Shown here: piece by piece, positions 59,419-64,000 of the stretch | Position numbering within the stretch: the stretch's first letter is position 1 | Layout of the letters: every line of letters begins with the position of its first letter | Source: Stomoxys calcitrans | Lineage: Eukaryota > Arthropoda > Insecta > Diptera > Muscidae | Length of the DNA stretch: 64,000 nt | Reading direction: 5' to 3' | Assembly (NCBI RefSeq): GCF_963082655.1 | Contig: NC_081553.1 | Span: forward strand, 23,944,776-24,008,775 | Position numbers and translations under genes: made by a program | The notes under the pieces: generated by a model | Database searches by the model: none | What the model saw: only the letters and a program-made list of their open reading frames with translations | What the model was told of the DNA's origin: nothing

Positions 59419-59776
59419 AACAATAACAAATAACATCAATTTCAACAATTTTCGTTGACAACAAATCATCTCGATAAAAACAATACACATTAATATCGGT
59501 AACAAATAATATCGATAGCAAATAATATCGAAAACAAATAATTTCGATAACAAATAAAAAAATAACAAATAACATCAATTTCAACAATTTTCGTCGAAAA
59601 TATTTTTAACAATTAAAAAATATCGACGGCAACAATATCGTTAACAAATAATATCGAATACAAGAAATTTCGGCAACAAAAATTTCTAAAACTACAAAAT
59701 TTCGATAAAATCCATTTTATAACAACAATTCGATTACAAACAATTTGAATAACAAAAATTTTTATATATAAATAAA
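59419..59776. other. Irregular continuation of the TCGATAACAA-type sequence
   Basis: Imperfect units such as aataatatcgaaaacaaata continue without strict period; a ~37-bp phrase (taacaaataacatcaatttc) occurs twice (about 59425 and 59567). No gene. Confidence 0.5.
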
Positions 59777-59901
59777 GGGTTTTCAAAAGGGGCGCTACGA
59801 AAGTAGACAAATAGAGACACTAAATGACGCCATATCTTTTGCCATTTCTTTTCAGTAAGGTCTGTCATTTCATAATTTCGAAATCATTAAAATTTACTAC
59901 C

Positions 59902-60556
59902 GAAATTCGGAGTCAGTGGCCTCAACGTTAAGAGCACTACGTCCAAGGCCCATTTCTGGCTGAATGGCTTCATCAATAAACAAAATAGGCGTTATTGATC
60001 AGACAGCAATCCACACATACTCCATGGGTCATCATTGCGTCCCGAAAAAGTTGCGGTTTATGGGCCAGCAGCGTCATTGAGCCGTACTTCATACGTGATG
60101 ATCAAGACCGGCATGTTACTTTGAATGAGAATCGCTACCGTTTTATGATAACAGAATGTTTTTGGCCCCCATTGGATGATATGGATGTGGTGGTGGTTCC
60201 AACAGGAGGGTGCCACAAGCCTCACACCCAATGTCACAATCAATTTATTCGGAACCAAGTTTGGAGAATGTGTTATTTCACCAAATGGTCCAGTCGACTG
60301 GCCGCCTCGGTTGTGCAATTTGATCCGTTGGACTTTTCCTATGGGGCTTTGTCTAATCTATGGTATATGCCAACAAACCAGCGACAATTGATGAACTTTG
60401 TTTGAATACCGAACGTGAAATTGCAGCAGTATCAGCCGATTTATGCTTGAAAACCCTCAAAATTGGGTTCAGCGTGACTTCTACAAGCGTGCCCGTGGTG
60501 GCCATGCAAAAGAAATCGAGTTCCATACATAATGGCATCGAATGTACAGAAATAAA
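59902..60556 (+). pseudogene. Tc1/mariner-like transposase, internally deleted and mutated
   Basis: Reads IYYRNSESVASTLRALRP (N-terminal DNA-binding part). It then jumps in another frame to AHFWLNGFINKQN, then HPEK-like RPEKVAVYG, CGLWASSVIEPYFIRDDQ, MITECFWPPLDDMD, WFQQEGATSLTPNVT, NGPVDWPPRLCNL and VYANKPATIDELC, ending near SSSIHNGIE. Family members have catalytic D at QQDGA and CDL; here these are E and N, so the catalytic triad is broken. The jump after LRALRP indicates deletion of roughly half the N-terminal region. A TIR-like start (ggttttcaaaaggggcgcta) lies at about 59779; no matching right TIR was seen. Confidence 0.82.
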
Positions 60557-60730
60557 GAATTTCATTGATATTCACAACCGTTTTTGTTTTATTAAAAAAA
60601 AAAAAAAACTTTTCTCTTATTCATATCTTTCATCCGGTATGGCTTTTTTAGCCTGCAGTAGCAACAAATTTAGTCCGTTCTTTCAAAATTTAGAACAACA
60701 TGTTTCATTTGGCGTCCGAAAACATGTGCA

Positions 60731-61040
60731 AAATCGTATATAAATCAGATTATAATTAGATATAGCTCCCATATATATCTGTCATATTGTAGGATATGGT
60801 CTTTTAAGGCTATAAAGTCTACAATTTTGGTTCCATCTTTATTTATTCATGTTTATGTACTAAATTTCAACAAAGTCGGTCCAGATATTGCTATAATTCG
60901 CATTTGTACAATTCATCGTTTATGGCCTTTTAAGGCTGCAGAAGCCACAATTTAGGTCATATCGTAAAAAAATCTTACACGGTTCTATTCAATATTTCAA
61001 TAGGTATGCAAAATTAAAGACTGACTAGATTTCAACATAG
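60731..61040 (+). mobile_element. HINE-like fragment, third monomer family
   Basis: About two monomers in the orientation opposite to 52791-53640: 'agatatagctcccatatata', 'ggtcttttaaggctataaag', 'agaagccacaatttaggtca'. No terminal structures remain. Confidence 0.65.
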
Positions 61041-61059
61041 GTTCCACGTTTTAGAAGTA

Positions 61060-61288
61060 TTGAGTTGCCCAAAAAGTAATTGCGGATTATGTAAAAGAAA
61101 GTAAATACATTTTTAATAAAGCTTAGAATGAACTTTAATCAAATATACTTTTTTAACACTTTTTTTCTAAAGCAATCTAAAAGTAACAGCTGATAACTGA
61201 CAGAAGAAAGAATGCAATTACAGAGTCACAAGCTGTGAAAAAATTTGTGAACGCCGACTATATGAAAAATCCGCAATTACTTTTTGGG
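61060..61288 (+). mobile_element. Mariner-type MITE, copy 7, right tip lost
   Basis: Left end TTGAGTTGCCCAAAAAGTAA preceded by TA (61058-61059). The right TIR stops at ...ACTTTTTGGG and is replaced by tattatatagtcgg, so the last ~9 bases are missing, much as in copy 4. Confidence 0.88.
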
Positions 61289-62837
61289 TATTATATAGTC
61301 GGCTTCGACCGAATTTTGGCTCTCCTTACTGGAGTTTTTGTTGTTGGACCCCACCTCTGCGTTTGGCAACGCAACCATATCTTTATAACGATTTATGGTG
61401 CGATACACAAACACTTTGTTCACTTTGAGGTGTTTGAGTTCGCCAACTAAAACTATTGTGTGAAATATAGCGCAGTCATACTACTACCCTTAAAATCCTT
61501 CAAGAATAACATTCTCTTTAAATAAACTTAGAAGCAAATGCTTTTGGTGGCTCGTAAACAATATGAACAGTCAATAAAAGAAATATAATGGAGATGTAAT
61601 TTTTAGTTTAGCAGATATACCAGTGTGAAATTGGTAGCACTTCGTTTAAGCTACCCTTCACATTAAAAATGCCTTTATGGCGGCAGGCCAATTGTTTAAA
61701 CTAAAGGTATGGTATAAAATCATAGGCACAAAAATCTTGAAAAAAAACTGGTTGACTTTTTGCGTCCAAAAAAATTGTGTCTAATATAACGCAGCTAAAA
61801 AGCAAAATAAGCTAATATAGAATATTTTAATTTAAAATTCCATCCTGATTTATGTATCAAAAACCTAAATGGCCTCTTAATACATCAAACTAAAATTTAG
61901 ATTTTTGCCTTTGTTCTTGATTATGCATGCAAAAATCTGAGTTTTAGTTTTCTTTGCATTTTAGCTTACCCCTTTTGATAGCCGGTACTTAAGAAGAGTA
62001 TTTATTTTCTACATACCATACGGATGAGTACTAACTAAACAAATATACAGCAATCGCAAGCCAACAAATGATATCATGTTTTTGTGTTGTCTACTCTTCA
62101 AATTTGTCTTCCTTAGACAGAAACGGCATAGTTTTGTCCCCAAAACAGAAAAGAAAAAAAAACATTTAAAAACCAACAAAAAGAAACGTGCAAACAAACT
62201 AAAATATCTACCAAAATTTTAAATCTCAACATTATTGTTTGTTTGCAATTGTCACTCTCAAATGGCACAATCGTTTTTTTTTTTTTTTTTTTGTTTGGAC
62301 CATTGCCGCCCGTGGGCAACATTAGTAGCATGATCTGCGGTTGGAAGCATAATTTACATGTCAATACAACACGACACGACCCATGATGCCTTATTTGACG
62401 CTGACGGGAAGATAGACAAATAGACAAGAAGCAAATAGCAGTGCGTTGTTGTTTTGTTTGTCTGTCTAACATTCAAATTTTAACTAAATTTAAATTGACA
62501 GAAAATGGGGAAAATATCATGCCACAGATATATTATCGATATATTTGTTTTGTGATTTTTTGAGTGATATAGAAAAACAAAATGAAATGGAATAGTTGGG
62601 AAACATTGAGGTGATATTGGTGGATAAATTCCGACAACATAAAATTGGAACTTTCCAACATTTCAAAGCCTAATAGAGCAAAACACATTATTTGGCATTA
62701 AAAGGGATTTTTAAGGCGACATTAAAGAAAAATACTTTGGCTGCTATACAGTAATGGTCAAAATTTTAGTAACAGATAAAAACTGAGAAACTATGAGAAC
62801 AAAAATTCGCCAAAAAAAAAAACAAATTTGAAAAGAA
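61289..62837. other. Unique stretch, no gene seen
   Basis: A/T-rich with a T20-like run near 62275-62291 and a few atcgatat motifs near 62535. The 119-codon minus frame at 62113-62472 includes a poly-lysine run and has no supporting context. Confidence 0.45.
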
Positions 62838-63285
62838 ATGGATTATAAAGCATTCGAAGGATACATGTGCAATCCCGCTGGTCCTCCAACCCGCCCCCGG
62901 AAAGCCATAAGAATCACTCTGACAAACAAAAGAATAGTAAAAACGGACTCCCCTAAAGTTGACGACCCACGCATACGAAAAAAGGACCATGACTTGCGGA
63001 TCTGCACCTGGAATCTCAGCATTCTTTATAGAGCAGGTGCAGTATACGCGTTGGCGGATGTATTGGGAGGAGTACAAGGAGAAATAATCGCCTTACTCAA
63101 CTGCAAGTGTCCGACGATGGCGGTGAAGAGGATACCGCAGAACCAATCCCTGATGATGGTATAGAATGTTTACCTCCTAGTCAGAATAAGGTCCAAGAAG
63201 CAGTGACCCGACTGAAGAACAACAAGGTAGCAGAAACTGACGGTTTACCTGCTGAACTATTTAAGACCGGAGGCGACACTGAAGT
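62838..63285 (+). pseudogene. Internally deleted LINE: endonuclease start fused to RT start
   Basis: From 62838 the frame reads GYMCNPAGPPTRPRKA, then DLRICTWNLSILYRAGAVYA, the beginning of an apurinic-type endonuclease domain. After about LNCKCP the frame shifts into SDDGGEEDTAEPIPDDGIE, CLPPSQNKVQEAVTRLKNNK, DGLPAELFKTGGD, which matches the region just before the reverse transcriptase in the 23.4-25.1 kb relic. Nearly the whole endonuclease (roughly 200 residues) is therefore deleted. The LINE ends where a HINE-like terminus begins (acgggccgaa near 63290). Confidence 0.82.
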
Positions 63286-64000
63286 TTGGACGGGCCGAAT
63301 TTTATACACCCTTCACTATAGATCGCATTTTTCGAGGTCTTTTCCCGATATCTCTTTTTAGGCAAACAAACGATAAAAGAAGTTCGCCGTTGTACAAAAT
63401 CCGATGATAAAAAAGCGCCCTCTAGAGGCTCAAGAAGGGTATATGCAAGATCGGTTTATAAGGCAGCTATATCAGGTTATGGACCGATTTAACCCATATT
63501 TGGCATAATTGTTAGAAGTAATTACAAAACACGACATGCATCATTTCAGCCGAATCGTAAAAGAATTGAGCCCTCTTGTGGCTCAAGAAGTCAAGATCCA
63601 AGATCGGTTTATATGACAGCCATATCAGGTTATGGACCGATTTAAACCGTACTTAGCACGGTTGTTGGAAGTCATATGGTAGCACGTCGTGCAAAATTTC
63701 AGCCAAATCGGATAGGAATTGAGACCTCGAGACCCTCAAGAAGTCAAAACTCTAGATCGGTTTAAATGGCAGCTATACCAGGTTATCAACCGATTTGAAT
63801 CATACTTAGCACAGTTATTGGAAGTGATACCAAAACACCACGTGCAAAATTACAGCCAAATCGGACGAGAATTATGCCCTCTATAGGCTCAAGAAGTCAA
63901 GACCCAAGATCGGTTTATATGACAGCTACATCAGGTTATGGACCGATTTGAATCATACTTAGCACATTTGTTGGATGTGATACCAAAACACCACGTGCAA
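63286..64000 (-). mobile_element. HINE-like element, family I, running off the window
   Basis: Begins with the reduced hairpin 'ggacgggccgaattttatac' and 'ccttcactatagatcgcatt', then at least four family I monomers ('agatcggtttatatgacagc', 'gcacagttattggaagtgat') up to the last base. The core end lies beyond 64000. Confidence 0.82.

Noticed and set aside
61930..62030. Possible third minus-strand donor (GGG|GTAAGC near 61968)
   Set aside because: No acceptable upstream acceptor with pyrimidine tract, and the donor is non-consensus.

Overview
This window looks like eukaryotic, AT-rich, repeat-saturated DNA from a higher (calyptrate, probably muscid-type) fly. I infer this from the mix of Jockey-like and RNase-H-bearing LINEs, tRNA-derived SINEs, mariner and pogo-like elements, and long arrays of ~150-bp monomers framed by the TATACCC and 'tctagccatgtccgtccgtc' blocks I recall from Drosophila INE-1/DINE-1. 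The species is not determinable from the sequence alone. No operon-like or bacterial organisation is present.

I see no intact protein-coding gene. The only host-gene evidence is on the minus strand. A 93-nt open exon at 12502-12594 has a strong acceptor (TTTCTTTCAG), a consensus donor (GTAAGT) and a branch-point-like TACTAAT. At 49862-49891 a CAG|GTAAGT junction is followed 30 nt later by a second GTAAGT; this reads either as a 30-nt microexon or as a recursive (ratchet) splice site. The simplest model is that the window lies mostly in very large introns of one minus-strand gene whose identity I cannot name.

Most of the rest is mobile DNA. (1) Helentron-associated INE-like elements (called HINE-like below): fifteen elements or fragments with ~150-153-bp central monomers in three diverged families, a GC-rich hairpin at one end and the INE-1-like core at the other. 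(2) A second tandem family of ~131-bp monomers at 10.8-12.3, 17.7-19.7, 28.3-30.9, 46.4-47.0 and 48.1-48.5 kb. (3) About eleven copies or fragments of one tRNA-derived SINE plus one of a second family. (4) Seven copies of one ~237-bp mariner-type MITE with 32-bp terminal inverted repeats and TA duplications. (5) A 479-bp pogo/Tigger-like TIR element. (6) Decayed LINEs: a Jockey-like one (19.8-22.0 kb), an RT relic (23.4-25.1 kb) with an internally deleted relative (62.8-63.3 kb), and two LOA/I-like C-terminal pieces with RNase H (37.7-38.9 and 55.1-56.0 kb). (7) A dead Tc1/mariner-like transposase (59.9-60.6 kb).

The 56.9-59.7 kb region is distinctive. It holds duplicated ~420-bp blocks, a large inverted repeat of TCGAT-containing units, and a 16-bp satellite carrying twelve TATCGATA octamers. 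Nested insertions (MITE in LINE, MITE in HINE-like array, SINE in LINE, HINE-like element in the 131-bp array) give a partial relative chronology. No previously undescribed functional system is convincingly present; the best candidates for follow-up are the splice signals and the TATCGATA/inverted-repeat block.
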